Shown one piece after another: positions 46,367 through 59,177 of a DNA stretch of 64,000 bases; the first letter of the stretch is position 1, and each line of letters begins with the position of its first letter. This DNA comes from Tulasnella sp. 424 (Eukaryota; Basidiomycota; Agaricomycetes; Cantharellales; Tulasnellaceae). Both the position numbers and the translations under genes were made by a program. A model generated the notes under the pieces. That model worked only from the letters and a program-made list of their open reading frames with translations, did not search any database and had not been told where the DNA came from. Location: assembly GCA_019633425.1 (NCBI GenBank), contig WSUB01000023.1:192961-256960 (forward strand). The letters run 5' to 3'.

Positions 46367-48113
46367 ATGGAAATCGGTCGTGCAAACAAGTAAGACCTTA
46401 TATCTCTCTCTGAGTTATCTCAATCCAGTCTCATCCTCATCCTTGGATAGTCTACAAGATCCAATTATTGATCCCGATCGCAAGCAGTCCCCCTATCGGT
46501 CTGAACAGGCGGCGTCTGCAACGCCAAATCCAACGTCTCCCATTCTTATCTTGCCCACCGAGCTCCTTATAGAGATATTCGTGCTCGTTATGGGGATCCA
46601 TGACTGGTCGCTGGCCAGAATCGGCAATCTAGCACGTACCTGCAGAAGATGGAATTCCATCATACGGTCGCATCCTCTATTATGGGCGGTCGTTAACGGC
46701 AACGCCCCCATAAAGGATATCAAGATAGCTATCCGCAAGGCCAAAACCACTCCGCTTGCTTTAGCGTATCGATACGTGCAGAGATCTCCCAACTGGCAGA
46801 TGCTTCTCTCGGTTCTTGCCGCTGCATCGCCTGAATTCTGGTCCATTGATATAGAGATGCCCAGTTTTTACCTTGAGCGCGACTGGGAAGGCCTTTCCCG
46901 CATAACTTCACAAGTCACACACTTTCGGGTTTCGGCCAGCTACACTACCCCATCTCCACCATTCCTCGCCATCCCACAGGGCCGCCAGCTTCGGGTGTTA
47001 GACCTAAGCTTTGTCGTGCTCGACTGGAATAACCCACGGCTTTCGGGTCTGGTTGTCCTCCGGCTTGACGGTCGTCTCGTCTCAATCAGCCCCTCCGAAT
47101 TCAGGAAGATCCTTCGCACCTCACCCTCTCTAGAAGAAATTCTGCTCTCCCACATCAGCCTACAGCCGGGGCTCGAGGCAGACGACAACATCAGCGTTAG
47201 GATTCCACTTCCATCCCTGCAAACCCTATCCTTGATTTCGGTTCAAAGCTCCTTCAACCAGTTTCTCCCTCTTCTCCACGTTCCTGCAACTGCAAGAATC
47301 GGTCTCGACGACGTAGATATCAGGGCCTTAACGGGGGGAGAGGACCCTGTTGTCTTCCGAATTATTCCACCGGTCCTTCCTTCAACGCCCTGCATCAGGG
47401 TAAGGACCACAAGAGATGGATGCTCTCTCGCGGTACCAAAGACATCCGGAGGATGGATCCGTCATCATATTAATGGCCGATTTGGAGGAATATCTCTGCT
47501 GGCGCCATTGCAGATCAGCTGCTGCGGTCCTCTTGTAGCGAGATTGAACGTTGACTTGCGAGACGAGCTAGATGCATATCCTGTCGATGGTTTAGGGAGG
47601 CTCTGTAATCTGCAGAGCTTGAGAGTTCACGGCGGATCCTGGGTGCACGACGTCCTCGACTTCATCTCCCATCCATTGACAGCTGGAAGCGAGCAACAAG
47701 AGATCTGGGCCTGCCCAGATCTCTCAGATTTAGACGTCGGTTTCCGCTCTACAGGGAAGAACGGTTGGATGAACTCGCGGTTCCGCCCAGACGATGGTTT
47801 AGCTCTTCAAAGCCTCGTTTTAACGCGCTGGGGAGGTCAAGATCGTGAAACAGTTGTCTCTTCTAGTACGCCAGTCGCTCGACTCCGCTCCCTTAGAGTG
47901 CGAGTTCCTGAGACCTTGGAACATGAAGAAGATTTGGACGCGCTAGCTTCATTTGCTTGTAGAAGCGTCAGGGTCCTCGGGCCAAACGTGTTGCAGATTG
48001 TTTCCACCATCAGCTGGTACGTCGGGTATAGGTGCCGTTCCATTATCGCTCCGCTCTCTGACGCTCGACGTCTGTTTTCCTGTCAGATACTTCACCTCGC
48101 TTCGGAAGGTTAA
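46367..48113 (+). CDS. F-box protein, family 3 copy E
   Basis: Exons 46367-46389 and 46451-48113 join in phase to give 561 residues. The first exon is only 23 bp (ATG plus MEIGRAN). This start was chosen because all three tandem copies share it, with the same GTAAG donor and 'GGATAG' acceptor. The F-box is LILPTELLIEIFVLVMGIHD then WSLARIGNLARTCRRWNSII and RSHPLLWAVVNG. The Leu-rich body has LDLSFVVLDWNNPRLSGLVV and LRIDGR-like repeats, ending LFSCQILHLASEG. It probably acts as an SCF adaptor. Confidence 0.84.
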
Positions 48114-49116
48114 TAACCCCGCGGCTAAATTTCTTATTGATTACCCTGCGTATGATAGTGTTGGTGAGGAGACAACAGTAAAGGCTCGGACTTGATTCTG
48201 TATCGGAACTATTGTGCAAGTTGGAGATGTTTGAGCGGATCTTAACAATAGTTGCGACAAGGTTCCATCCACTGAATATCACCTCTACTAAAGTAACCAG
48301 ATTAGCTACCAATATGAAATGCCCCTCTAATGGTCTTCGTCGATCCAAGCCCTGCGCACTCACCCAGGAGAGCACTCATCGAGGAGGAACTGAGTCTCCT
48401 TAGAGCGTATCCACGCTTCGAGTACTGTGGCAAACTTATAACAGCGCTGATCGATACGTGAACAATCACCCTGTACATAGAAGCTAGTTCAGCTAAATAG
48501 AAAATATGTGCGAGAGTAAGGGCGAAGATTCAGGGGAGAATGAAATCGAACTATTTAAACCGAATTCGAAGAATAGGAAGGGGGCTTAAGGTCTTTCATC
48601 ACAGGAGAAGATGAAGACAAAAGAAAACGTTAACATAACAGGCGACATAGAACACAGCACCCTGAAAAAGCTAGATCCGAATATTTACACTGTCGAAAGA
48701 CCTATCTCCGCTATTCCGGTTAGCGCGCTGATCCGTAACAGGAGCACTCTTTCTCCTGAAGAGTCTTCCAACGAGACTCCTTGGACGTTCGGTTTTGCAA
48801 AGCAAGCGTTTGGGACGGACTTCAGGAGAGCAAAATTCTCAAGCTTTGCAAGCGGTGATGCCGACCGGGAGAGAGACGGACTATTCAAATGGGCAGAAAG
48901 TTAAGCATACGTTTGGGGACGAAGCAGAATAGAATACATCGAACATGTGATCTGGTGCAATCCCACTACGGAGCTAAGTTATATAAATGAAAGCTTCTCT
49001 AAGCTGGGAAGATTACCGTGCTCAGTCGAAGTGTGAGAAAACGCCGTGTTCGATTTGGCCAGAGCATTCCAAAGCCGCACCACTCATTCAAGGCAAATCA
49101 CTTCAAACCCCGAGCA
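48114..49116. repeat. Duplicated spacer between copies E and F
   Basis: Contains a segment (about 48,520-49,116) that recurs at 50,970-51,526 and, in part, 53,500-53,886. It includes a 97-codon frame at 48,611-48,904 that is broken by frameshifts in the other two copies, so it is probably non-coding. Confidence 0.65.
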
Positions 49117-50849
49117 ATGGAAACCGGTCGTACAATCGAGTAAGCCCTTATATCTCTCTCTGAGCTATCTCAATCCAGTCTCATTGCTCATCCTTGGATA
49201 GTCTACAAGATCTAATTATTGATCCCGATCGCGAGCAGCCCCCCTATCGGTCTGAACAGGCGGCGTCTGCAGCGCCAAATCCAATGCCTCCCATTCTTAT
49301 CTTGCCCACCGAGATCCTGATAGAGATATTCAGGCTCGCTATGGGTATCCATGACTGGTCACTGGCCAGAATCGGCAATCTAGCACGCACCTGCAGGAGA
49401 TGGAACTCCATCATACAGTCGCATTCTCTGTTATGGGCAGTCGTTAACGGCAGCGCCCCCATAAAGGATATCAAGATAGCTATCCGCAAGGCCAAAACCA
49501 CACCGCTTGCTTTGGTGTGTCGATACGCCAGATGGGCGACTCTTCTCTCGGTTCTTGCCTCTACGTCACCTAAATTCTGGTCCATTGATCTAGAGGTGCT
49601 TAGTAGCTACCTTCAGCGCGACTGGGGAAACCTTTCCGGCTTAACTTCACAAGTCACACACTTTCGGGTTCATTCAAGCCCAAACTACCATGCTCTACCA
49701 TTCCTCGACATCTCACAGGGCCGCAAGCTCCGGGTGTTAGACCTCAGCTGGGTCGTCCTCGATTGGGACCACCCACGGCTCTCGGGCCTGGTTGTCCTGC
49801 GGCTTGACGGGCCTCGCGTCTCAATCAGTCCCTCCCAATTCAGGAAGATCCTTCGCGCCTCACCCTCTCTAGAAGAAGTTCTGCTCTCCTACATCACACT
49901 GCAGCCGGAGTTCGAAGAAGACGACAACACCAGTGACAAGATTCCACTTCCATCCCTGCAAACCCTATCCTTGATCGCGGTTCAAGGCTCCTTCGACCAG
50001 GTTCTCCCACTTCTCCAGATTCCTCCGACTGCAACAATCCGTCTTGACGACGTAAATATCAAGGCCTTAACAGTAGGCGAGAACCCTGCTCTCTTCCAAA
50101 TTATTCCGCCGGTCCTTCCTTCAACGCCCTGCATCGGGGTAAGGATCACAAGAGATGGGTGCTCTCTCGCGGTACCAAAGACATCCGGAGGAAGGATCCG
50201 TCATCACATTAATGGTCAATTCGGAGGAATATCTCTGCTGGCGCCATTGCAGATCAGCTGCTGCGGTCATCTCGTAGCGAGATTGGACGTTGACATGCGA
50301 GACAAGCTGGATACGTATCCTGTTGAGGGTTTGGTGAGACTCTATAAACTGCAGAGCTTGAGGGTTCACGGCGGATCCTGGGTACAAGTCGTCCTTGACT
50401 TCATCTCTTATCCAGTTGCATCTGGAAGCGAGCAAGAGATCTGGGCCTGCCCAGATCTCTCCGAGTTAGATGTCGGCTTCCGCTCTCTCGGGAAAAACGG
50501 TTGGATGAATTCGGGTTTCCACCCAGGCGATGGGTTGGTCCTTCAAAACCTGGTTTCGGCGCGCTGGGGAGGTCAAGATCGTGAGAGGGAGATCTCTGCG
50601 GCGGCAGTCGCTCGACTCGACTCCCTCAAAGTTCGAGTTCCTGAGACCTTGCAGGATGGAGAAGATTTGGACGCGCTAGCTTCGTTTGCTTGTAAAAGCG
50701 CCAGGGTCCTCGGGCCAAACGTGTTGCGGATTGTTTCCACCGTCAGCTGGTACGTCGGGTATGGGTGCCGTTCCATCATCACTCCGCTCTCTGACGCTAC
50801 GCGTCTGTTTTCCTGTCAGATATTTCACCTCGCTTCGGAAGGTTTATAA
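49117..50849 (+). CDS. F-box protein, family 3 copy F
   Basis: Exons 49117-49139 and 49202-50849 join in phase to give 556 residues, with the same tiny first exon (METGRTI). The F-box is LILPTEILIEIFRLAMGIHD then WSLARIGNLARTCRRWNSII. It differs from copy E by short in-frame deletions after 'LALVCRYAR' and by scattered substitutions. The rest is collinear, including KTSGGRIRHHINGQFGGISL and the C-terminal LGPNVLRIVSTVSWYVGYGC. Intact. Confidence 0.84.
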
Positions 50850-51526
50850 CCCCCGGGCCAACGTTTTTATTGATTACCATAGAGTGGTAGTGAAGAGGCG
50901 ACAGTAAAACCTCGGAATTGATCCTGTATACTATCATGCAAGTAGGTTGAGTGGATCTTAACAACAGCTGTAAAAAAGGGATCGAACTATCTAGACCGAA
51001 TTCGAAGTATAGGAAGGGAGAACAAGGACTTTCAGCAAATAAGGAATGAAGACAAAAGAAACGTTATTATAACAGGCGACATGAATATGGCACCCCGAAG
51101 AGCTGGATCCGAATGTTTACACTGTCGAAAGACCTAAACCACTTTCGCTGTTCCGGTTAGCGTGCTGATCCGTAACAGCAGGCCTCTCCTTGGACGCTCG
51201 GTTTCGCCAAGCAAGCCCTTGAACGGACCTCAGGAGAGTAGAATTCTCGAGCGTCGCGAGCAAAGACGCTGATCAGGAGAGAGACGGAATCTTCGGATGG
51301 ACGGGAAGCTAAGCATACGTTCGGCGACGAAGCAGGATAGAATACATCGAACATGTGATTTGTTCCAGTCTCACCATGGAGCTAAGTTATATAACGGAAG
51401 CTTCTCTCAAGCTGGGAAGATATATGATCATGCTCAGTCGAAGTGTGAGAAAACCCGTGTTCGATTTGGCAGATCATTCCAAAGCCGCACAACTCATCTA
51501 ACGCAAATCACTTCAAACCCCGAGCA
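50850..51526. repeat. Duplicated spacer between copies F and G
   Basis: Second copy of the spacer unit, with its promoter-proximal part (51,338-51,526) matching those of copies E and F. No gene. Confidence 0.6.
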
Positions 51527-53295
51527 ATGGAAATCGGTCGTGCAAACGAGTAAGGCACACACACACGCACATATATATCTGATTTATCTCAATCCAGTCT
51601 CATTGTTCGTCATCGGATAGTCTGCAAGGCCTAACTATTGATCCCGATCACAAGCAACCCCCCTATGGATCTGATCAGGCGGCGTCTGCAGCACCAAATC
51701 GGACGCCTCCCATTCTTACCTTGCCCACCGAGCTCATCATAGAGATATTCAGGCTCGTTGTGGGGATCCATAGCTGGTCACTGGCCAGAATCAGCAACCT
51801 AGCACGTACCTGCAGGAGATGGAACTCCATCATACGGTCGCATCCTCTATTATGGGCGGTCGTTAACGGCAACGCCCCCACGAAGGACATCAAGATAGCT
51901 ATCCGCAAGGCTAAACCCACTCCGCTTGTTTTGGCGTGCCGATACCCACATGATACTCCCAGATGGCCGAATCTTCTCTCAGCTCTTGCCTCTACATCAC
52001 CCGAGTTCTGGTCTATTGATCTAGAGGTGGTTAGTCACTACCTTCGGCGCGACTGGGGAGTCCTTTTTGGCTTAACCTCGCAAGTCACACACTTTCGGGT
52101 TCATTCGCTCCCGAGCTACCCTGGTCCATCTTCACCATTCCTCAACATCCCACGGGGCCGCAAGCTCCGGGTGTTAGACCTCAGCTGGGTCGTCCTCGAC
52201 TGGGACCACCCACGGCTTTCGGGCCTGGTTGTCCTGCGGCTTAACGGTCATCTCGTCTCAATCAGCCCCTCCCAATTCAGGAAGATCCTTCGCGCCTCAC
52301 CCTCTCTAGAAGAAATTCTCCTCTCCTGCATCAAATTACAGCCGCAGCTCGAGGCAGACGACAACACCAGCGACAAGATTCCACTTCCATACCTGCAAAC
52401 CCTATCCTTGATTGCGGTTCAAGGCACCTTCAACCAGGTTCTCCCACTTCTCCAGATTCCTCCGACTGCAACAATCCGTCTTGACGACGTAGATATCAAA
52501 GCCTTAACAGTAGGCAAGAACCCTGCTCTCTTCCGAATTATTCCGCCGGTCCTTCCTTCAACGCCCTGCATCGTGGCAAGGATCACGAGAGATGGGTGCT
52601 CTCTCGCGGTATCAAAGACATCCGGAGGAAGGATCCGCCATCACATTAATGGTCGATACGGAGGAATACCTCTGCTGGCGCCACTGCAGATCAGCTGCTG
52701 CGGTCCTCTCGTAGCGAGATTGAACGTTGACATGCGAGACGAGCTGGATACGTATCCTGTCGAGGGTTTGGCGAGGCTCTGTAACCTGCAGAGCTTGAGG
52801 GTTCACGGCGGATCCTGGGTGCAAAGCGTCCTTCACTTCATCTCTCGTCCATTGTCAACTGCAAGCGAACATGAGATCTGGGCTTGCCCAAATCTCTCCG
52901 ATTTGGACGTCGGCTTCCGCTTTCCCGGGAAGAACGGCTGGATGAAATCGGGTTTCCACCCAGACGATGGGCTGGTCCTTCAAAGGCTCGTTTCGACGCG
53001 CTGGAGAGGTCAAGATAGTGAGACGGAGACCCCGGCGGAAGTCGCTCGTCTCGACTCCCTCAAAGTTCGAGTTCCTGAGACGTTAGAAGATGAAGGAGAT
53101 TTGGACGCGCTAGCTTCGTTTGCTTGCAAAAGCGCCAGAATTCTCGGACCAAACGTATTACGGATTGTTTCCTCTGTCGGCTGGTACGTTCGGCTGTGGG
53201 GCGCCTTTCCACTGCCACTCCGCTCTGACTTTACACGTCTGTTTTCCTATCAGATACTTTACCTCGGTTCGGAGGTTAATCACTCCGCGGGCTAA
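51527..53295 (+). CDS. F-box protein, family 3 copy G
   Basis: Exons 51527-51549 and 51621-53295 join in phase to give 565 residues. The F-box is LTLPTELIIEIFRLVVGIHS then WSLARISNLARTCRRWNSII. The intron differs from the other copies by a CA/TA microsatellite (about 51,557-51,582). The C-terminus runs a few residues past the others (EVNHSAG) because of a shifted end. Otherwise it is collinear with E and F and intact. Confidence 0.84.
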
Positions 53296-53888
53296 AGTTC
53301 TTATTGATTGCCGTGTATATGCATTGTCCTCGCGAAGTGGGAGTGAATATGATGGAGGGACACTATGTAAAACCTCACATTATGGATATGTTTGGGTGGA
53401 CTCAAGCAGACTTATAACCACGCTAATCGGCACGTGAACTATCACCCTGTGTATAAAAGCTAATCCGGGTCACTAGGAATATGTATGAGAGTAATCCCAA
53501 AGAAATAGGGGAGACAGAAATTGAACTTTCTAAACAGAATCCAAGAATAGGAACCAGGGCATGGGGACTTACATCAAAGCAGAAAATGAGGACAAAAAGA
53601 AAATGTTAATACTTAACAGGCGAAAAAGAATATGGCACCCCGAAAAAGCTAGATCCGAAGGTTTACACTGCCGAAAGACCTAAACCACCTCCGCTGTTCC
53701 CATTAACGTGCTGATCCGTAACAGCCATGCTCTTTCTCCTGAAGATTCTTCCAACGAAACTCTTTGGACGCTCGTCTTCGCCAAGCAGGCGCTTGGGACG
53801 GACTTCAGGAGAGTAGAATTCTCGAGCGTCACGAGCGATGACGCTGATCAGGAGAGAGACGGACTGTTCGAATGGACGGGGAAGCTCG
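53296..53888. repeat. Third spacer copy, truncated at the DUF4436 3' end
   Basis: Matches 48,520-48,895 and 50,980-51,308, then stops at about 53,886 ('gaagct'), 3 bp before the stop codon of the DUF4436 gene on the other strand. No fourth F-box gene follows. Confidence 0.7.
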
Positions 53889-55469
53889 TTAGACCTCGAG
53901 AAAGAAAGGCAGGAAAGAAGGAAACACTCGAGAACGTACGCAAATCGTCAGAACGAGAAGGTTGAGAATGATTCCTCCGTAATCCAAGATGCAACCTGCA
54001 CACGATTAGACAGCACAAATTAGTAACGCGCAGCAGTAGTGCGTTCGTTCAAGGCAACTCACCAAAGAAAGGGGCGCCAGGCATGATCGACCGAACCGTT
54101 GGCAAAGCGAACAACGCCGTGATAGGGATACCAAACAAATCTGCTGGGATACGTCGACGGCCTTGGACAGCGGAGATCGTAATCCACATGACGACACCAG
54201 TCATGAGCCCTGTTTTCGGTTGCAAAGGCGCAGTAATTAGGCGAGAGTCTGGGAAGGATAGGACGCAGTGACGTGAGACATACAGTTGATAGCCCAGATC
54301 AAAAACGCGTAAGCCATAACGATTTGAGCACGAGAGATCTTGACCGTGATCATTCGCCATTCGTATGGGTATGCGGGGTTGGATACAGGTCGGGAATTCA
54401 TGTCAATTTGGAAGTTTCTGGGGATTGAAAAAGCGATGTCAGCTGACAGGGCCACTCGATGGAACAATATGGAGTGACTTACGGAACAGTCCCGGTCAGA
54501 GAGACGCCAAGGATCTTGCGAGAGTTGCCCGTCGCAGGGTCGAGTGCTAGGAAGGTAGTCAAGACAGTGTACCTGAATGGGAGGCGTCCGGGGTTGCGCA
54601 CCGTCAGTTCCCACCTCAAAATCACGGAGAATACATCCTGAAATAGGAACTCACGAATCAAAAGGATACGCTTGGGAGTTTGCCCTCCAGTTATACGCAG
54701 CCGGCCGAATTGAGAACTGATGCGAGGTCTGCAAGGTCTGTTCATACGGGATCCCCATCTTAATCTGCTGTTGCCAGCACTCCGTCTGATCCAAGCAAAG
54801 TCCGTCGGTGACGTATCCGGTCAAGTTGGCTTTGTACTGTAAGACGGCCGTCGTGGGGTCGTGTGAGCTTCCTGGAGCTGCCGCGGCGTCGATGAAAAAG
54901 TTCGTTGCATCTTCAAGGGCATTGCAACCAGAGTAAGGACCGGTTTCTTCGCAGCTGTACGCAATCCATTGGATGGAGAGAAATTGGGAGTCGAGGTCAA
55001 GAGTATTTACAACGCCTTGGAGATAGATCTTTGGGGTATGGGTTTTGTTAAGTTTGAAGGCAGGGAAAGGTCGATTCGGAACGGACGTACTCCAGAGCCG
55101 TAACCGGCCGGCAGCGTTTTATCAAAGCTCTTTGTCAAGTAAATGGGGCCTAAGCGGGTTTTCGTCAGCTTCGTTATCAAATTTCCAGCTCATTCAAGCC
55201 GCACCTAGCACTCCATAAGAAACACCTGCTCCGAACGCGATGGACAAAATGAACAGTAACCAAAACGTGAAGATCTCTCGTTTGCGTATTCCACTTTTTT
55301 CCATGAGTGCTTTTGAAAGGGATTTTTCCTGAGTTGGTGACGACGTTTGAGGATATTCGTTAACAGGTGTTGCCATAGAAAGTTGTTTGATGTCCATCAT
55401 GCTATCGGCCGTGTCGTTGCGTTGGGGTTGAGGAGCACCAGCCATCGAGTTGCGCTGGAGGTAAGACAT
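53889..55469 (-). CDS. DUF4436 family membrane protein
   Basis: Exons 55469-55205, 55149-55091, 55028-54655, 54614-54483, 54417-54284, 54209-54063 and 53995-53889 join in phase to give 405 residues. It has an N-terminal cytosolic part, then TM1 (EIFTFWLLFILSIAFGAGVS). A large outer or lumenal domain with paired Cys (SCEETGPYSGC, GLCLDQTEC) follows. Three C-terminal TM segments come next (QIVMAYAFLIWAIN, GLMTGVVMWITISAVQ, ILDYGGIILNLLVL). The family signature 'ALFALPTVRSIMPGAPFFG' is clear. The function of DUF4436 is unknown. The fourth exon is preceded by an unusually short 40 bp intron. Confidence 0.82.
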
Positions 55470-56400
55470 TGAGAGGGGAAGGGAGGTTTGCTGGAGACGA
55501 GAGTCGTGATTAATGGGAAAAGTTGGAGTGACTGGTTGGCGGTATTAATATTGAGAGGGGGAGGGGGAGGCAAACGACCTGAAAGGCGTGTGTTAACCAC
55601 GCGTCAATCTATCAGTCGCGCTGTTGGAGCGTCAAGAACGAGGTGGGCGGGGAGAACACAGAGAAAAAGCGTGTCTTTTAGAGCTCTCGGATGATTTTTT
55701 AGCAAGCCACAGCCAAACTTGTGTTTTTCGTTTCAGCTGGCGGTTGGAAGTTCAGGGACGGGACAATCAAGGCACCCGGCGTCAAATTCTTCTACTCGGC
55801 TACTCGGTCACGGGAAAACTCCGAGTCGTTCACCAGAGATGTGGTGCTTAGGAGGGTATTCACCCTATGGAGAGGGATCTGGTAGATAGGAGTACGCGTT
55901 CGTCAACCATCGAGGGAACGGTCGGACAGCCGTATCGAGAGCTCCTTGTGGCCGTTTACAACGCCGCCGCCATGCTAGGGTAACCGTAGCCCGCTAACCA
56001 CGCTCATTCCCGTCGATTAAAGTGATTGGAGCTGAACCTTGCGAAAAAAAAACACGTCGGCAAGATGCACCGAGGCATGGGCCGTGGCTTGGCCATGTGA
56101 TTCATTCGGAGAAGCAGGGCTTACGTCCGCTTATCCTAATGGGGTAATTATTAAGCCCACTTGTTCATGCCACAAAGAATGAATGAGCTTCTTGATAAAA
56201 ATAGTAGCGCTTGGGGACGGTTCGAACACTATTTTCAGACCTTTTCGTGTTGTGCAAAGGCGTTCTTGGCAATTCCAACCTTCCTCTGCGCCCAGCTACC
56301 AACCACCTACGTTGAAGAGGGTGACGGTAAATTATACGGAGCTGTCAGTTGCGAGCGATGGCTTTGAAAATACAAGGAGGATCTATAAACCTAGATAACC
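55470..56400. other. Intergenic region, no gene seen
   Basis: Holds the DUF4436 promoter and the 3' flank of the next minus-strand gene. Short plus-strand frames (55,488-55,850) lack domains. Confidence 0.45.
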
Positions 56401-57934
56401 TTATGGGTTTGGGTTTTCTCGATGCCAAGGCAGATACGTTCCGAGGTAATAGTGGAGATATTGCGTCCAACCTTCAATGACACCTGCGCCAACTGTGAGA
56501 TGAAGGCAGTCACCAAGGACGTGCTAAGGGTTTTACGAACCGTGCAAATCAATCAATCGAATGCACTATTTTTAGTATGAGAATACTCACCGCCTCGGGT
56601 CGAAGCCGACCAGGCCGATCAATAGGAAGGTAAGTGACGTGAGGATGAGCACGTTCCACTACCGCATTCTCAACCACCCGATTCATGAGAGGAATCCACG
56701 CCCAAAACGTTTCGTCGGTCGTAATGTTGGGCACCTCCTTTAATGGACCACCGTACATCGTCTCATCAGAATGACAATTATCATCCCCCGTCAAGTAATC
56801 CCTGATAACCACCTCCCTCTGTTTTCCATCACTCTGGTGCAAATCCAACTGCCTGCCAGCCTGATATACAAAATTGCTCATAATGGCCCGAAACAGGTCC
56901 ATGATGTCTGTGAAACCATGGGGCAACCCAGAGAATAATCCTAGAGACCAGTGAGCCGCGGTGTTGACGATGAGAGCGTGGTAGTTGGCTTCAGGTAAAG
57001 GGCGGAAGAAGAGGTCGTTGAGATATTCGGCTACGGATATGGTCCATCTTGGTTCAGTTCCGAAAAGGGTCGTATTTTCGCCTGGGCGAGGCCTCCAACC
57101 TCCGCCATTGAACATAGTCTCGATCTCTGTGAGGTTGAAGAGCAAGTCGTTCCTAAACGTGCAAATTCAGCTTATGAACCGCCTAATAGAGTTCCTTGTA
57201 TAACTACCTCCTGAAGGTCACTAGTGGGGTTTGCGTTATGTTGAAACCTTCGGGAAAGTTGATACGGGAGACCAACGGGGATTCTGGGTTGAGGTGCAAG
57301 TGCTGCGGCCACGCTCGGTCCCAATCCCAGTTTTTCGAGTAATCTGGTGTTGCCAGAACGTGAGGGTACAAGGTACATGATATCGAGAAGAAGTGCTGCT
57401 CGGTTATAGAGTCTATATGACGACAGAGTGTTAGAAGCAACCAGAACTACACGCCGAGAGAAACGTACCTCCGATGAGGAGCCACCCTCCTCTCTCGACG
57501 AGATCAACAACCAATAATTCCCGAAAGTCGCTCGGCATGTCATCGCACGTCTTCGGGGGCACCCATTCGTACGCACTAACATTTCCTCTCCATGGGAAGT
57601 AGTCTGGATGGTCACTGGAGAGGTGCCACCCAACTTCACGGTTGCTTGCGCATCCATGGAAGCCGGATGCAGCGTATACATCATCGGATTTTGTCACTTC
57701 CATAGAATTTTCCTTTCGTCTCCATGTTCCAGCCGACCAATCTGCTGGAGAGCATTCGCGCGAACCGTCAGCCACAGCCACAGCCACAGCCACAGCCACA
57801 ACTTCTCCTGACGAGCCCCTCCATGGCGTTGGGATGCTAGGAGATTGAATGAGGAAGAAGAGGAGAGCCAGGGAAGCCAAGGCGAATAAAATTGGCTGGG
57901 GGCGTAGGAATGACGATCGTAAAGTTACGATCAT
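56401..57934 (-). CDS. PC-esterase-like (TBL/CAS1-type) membrane-anchored protein, copy H
   Basis: Probable polysaccharide O-acetyltransferase or esterase of the SGNH superfamily, acting in the secretory pathway. Exons 57934-57469, 57412-57208, 57152-56591 and 56523-56401 join in phase to give 451 residues. An N-terminal signal anchor (ILFALASLALLFFLIQ) is followed by CSPADWSAGTWRRK and VYAASGFHGCASNREVGWHL. The nucleophile motif is IGGDSITEQHFFS (G-D-S), with the Asp codon split by intron 1. The C-terminal LGDCLHLTVGAG gives the D-x-x-H pair. An (Ala-Val)n stretch arises from a 6 bp coding microsatellite at 57,765-57,800. Paralog of the next gene. Assignment rests on motifs, so the exact reaction is inferred. 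Confidence 0.68.
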
Positions 57935-59177
57935 GGCTGGTAGAGCTCTTCTAATCCTGGGGGGACTTGGCGAGTGGATGAGGAGGCGAGGTGAAACCCA
58001 TATATATTGAGACTTTTTGACTGCTGGCAATAGTGCAGTCAGGTACAACTCGCGGGGCCGCGCTCATTGCACAAGGGTCAGCAGTTGTGTTATGATTTAT
58101 CCAGGTGCGGGGCCAGGGAAATGCCGCTCTTTAAATAGACACTTTACGACTCGTGTTGCCGCGAGGTCGCTTCGATTGCGTTTTTCCCCCCTGGGAACAA
58201 GGTTCCACCCTCTACTGGCCAATCAGGCTGTCCAAAACATCGAAGTGTTGCTTCGTTTCCCATCCGCGGCAACACTATTTACGACTTGTGCAGCGTTACG
58301 TTCCTTTTGCATTTCGAAAGATAGTGTTAGCGTGAGATTACTCCGCTGTTTATCTACTCTTGGATTGGCCCTCAATGGCACTGATAATGGAAAACAACGC
58401 TAGCGCTCTCCGTGACAGCTGGTCGCTGGTTTGCGGTGAGGAGGTATCATGGTTCACGTTTCGACACAAGCAGGGGCAACAGATTTTCACTAAATGGACA
58501 GCTTTCTCCCCGACAGGGATCAGTGGGTGTTCGGCAAACGTCTAACGCAAAAGGGAGTGTATTCAACAACGTTTTGGTGCGTTCCGCCCTCCAACTGCCG
58601 GCATGCCCGGCAAGTGTGATGTCTGCATCCCTGAGTGCGGCATGGACTATTCAAGCGAATTTTAGGAAAATCCCGTGGTTCTAGATCTTTGCTGCCACCG
58701 CACAGTCTCCCATCTCCCTTTGTGAGCCTCATACACCGAAAACGATTCAGACGTTGATCAAAGGTCCATGAGATATGCGACGACTTTGGAAATCCCCCCG
58801 CCGGGGGGGGGGTCTAAGAGACGCGGCTGATTATTTGCTGAGATTCTGTTCCAGTTAGCCAGAAGCGCGGCAAGGAGAAGGGACGAGCCCAACCGGGCGT
58901 TCGTAATATCGATCGTTTGACTGGGAGATCAGCTATTTTCCTCTCTTCTGCCAGAGCTGGTAGTACGTCTCTAGGGAGTCCACTCGGCGGCCACCCAAGG
59001 CAGGTTCCAAGTCTAAAATAATAAATTAAGTGAATACAGAACATGGTCATGAGGGTCGTCGAGTTGAGTCAACGTAAACAACAGTGCCTTTCTCCCTTTT
59101 CGAAGAACGGGACTGTCCTTTAGTAGTAGCGGCATTAAGATGTGTAACGTAGGCAAGGACTGGGGAACAGTCGAAAT
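57935..59177. other. Intergenic region, no gene seen
   Basis: 1.2 kb between the tandem PC-esterase-like genes. It includes a C6-G-C-C-G9-like run at about 58,794-58,812, which could form a hairpin or G-rich structure. No domain-bearing frame. Confidence 0.45.

Noticed and set aside
48611..48904. 97-codon frame between F-box copies E and F as a small gene
   Set aside because: The corresponding sequence in the two other spacer copies is broken by frameshifts and deletions, so the frame is not conserved.
58794..58812. C/G run as a transcription terminator
   Set aside because: Rho-independent terminators do not apply to nuclear fungal genes. It is a simple C/G homopolymer junction.
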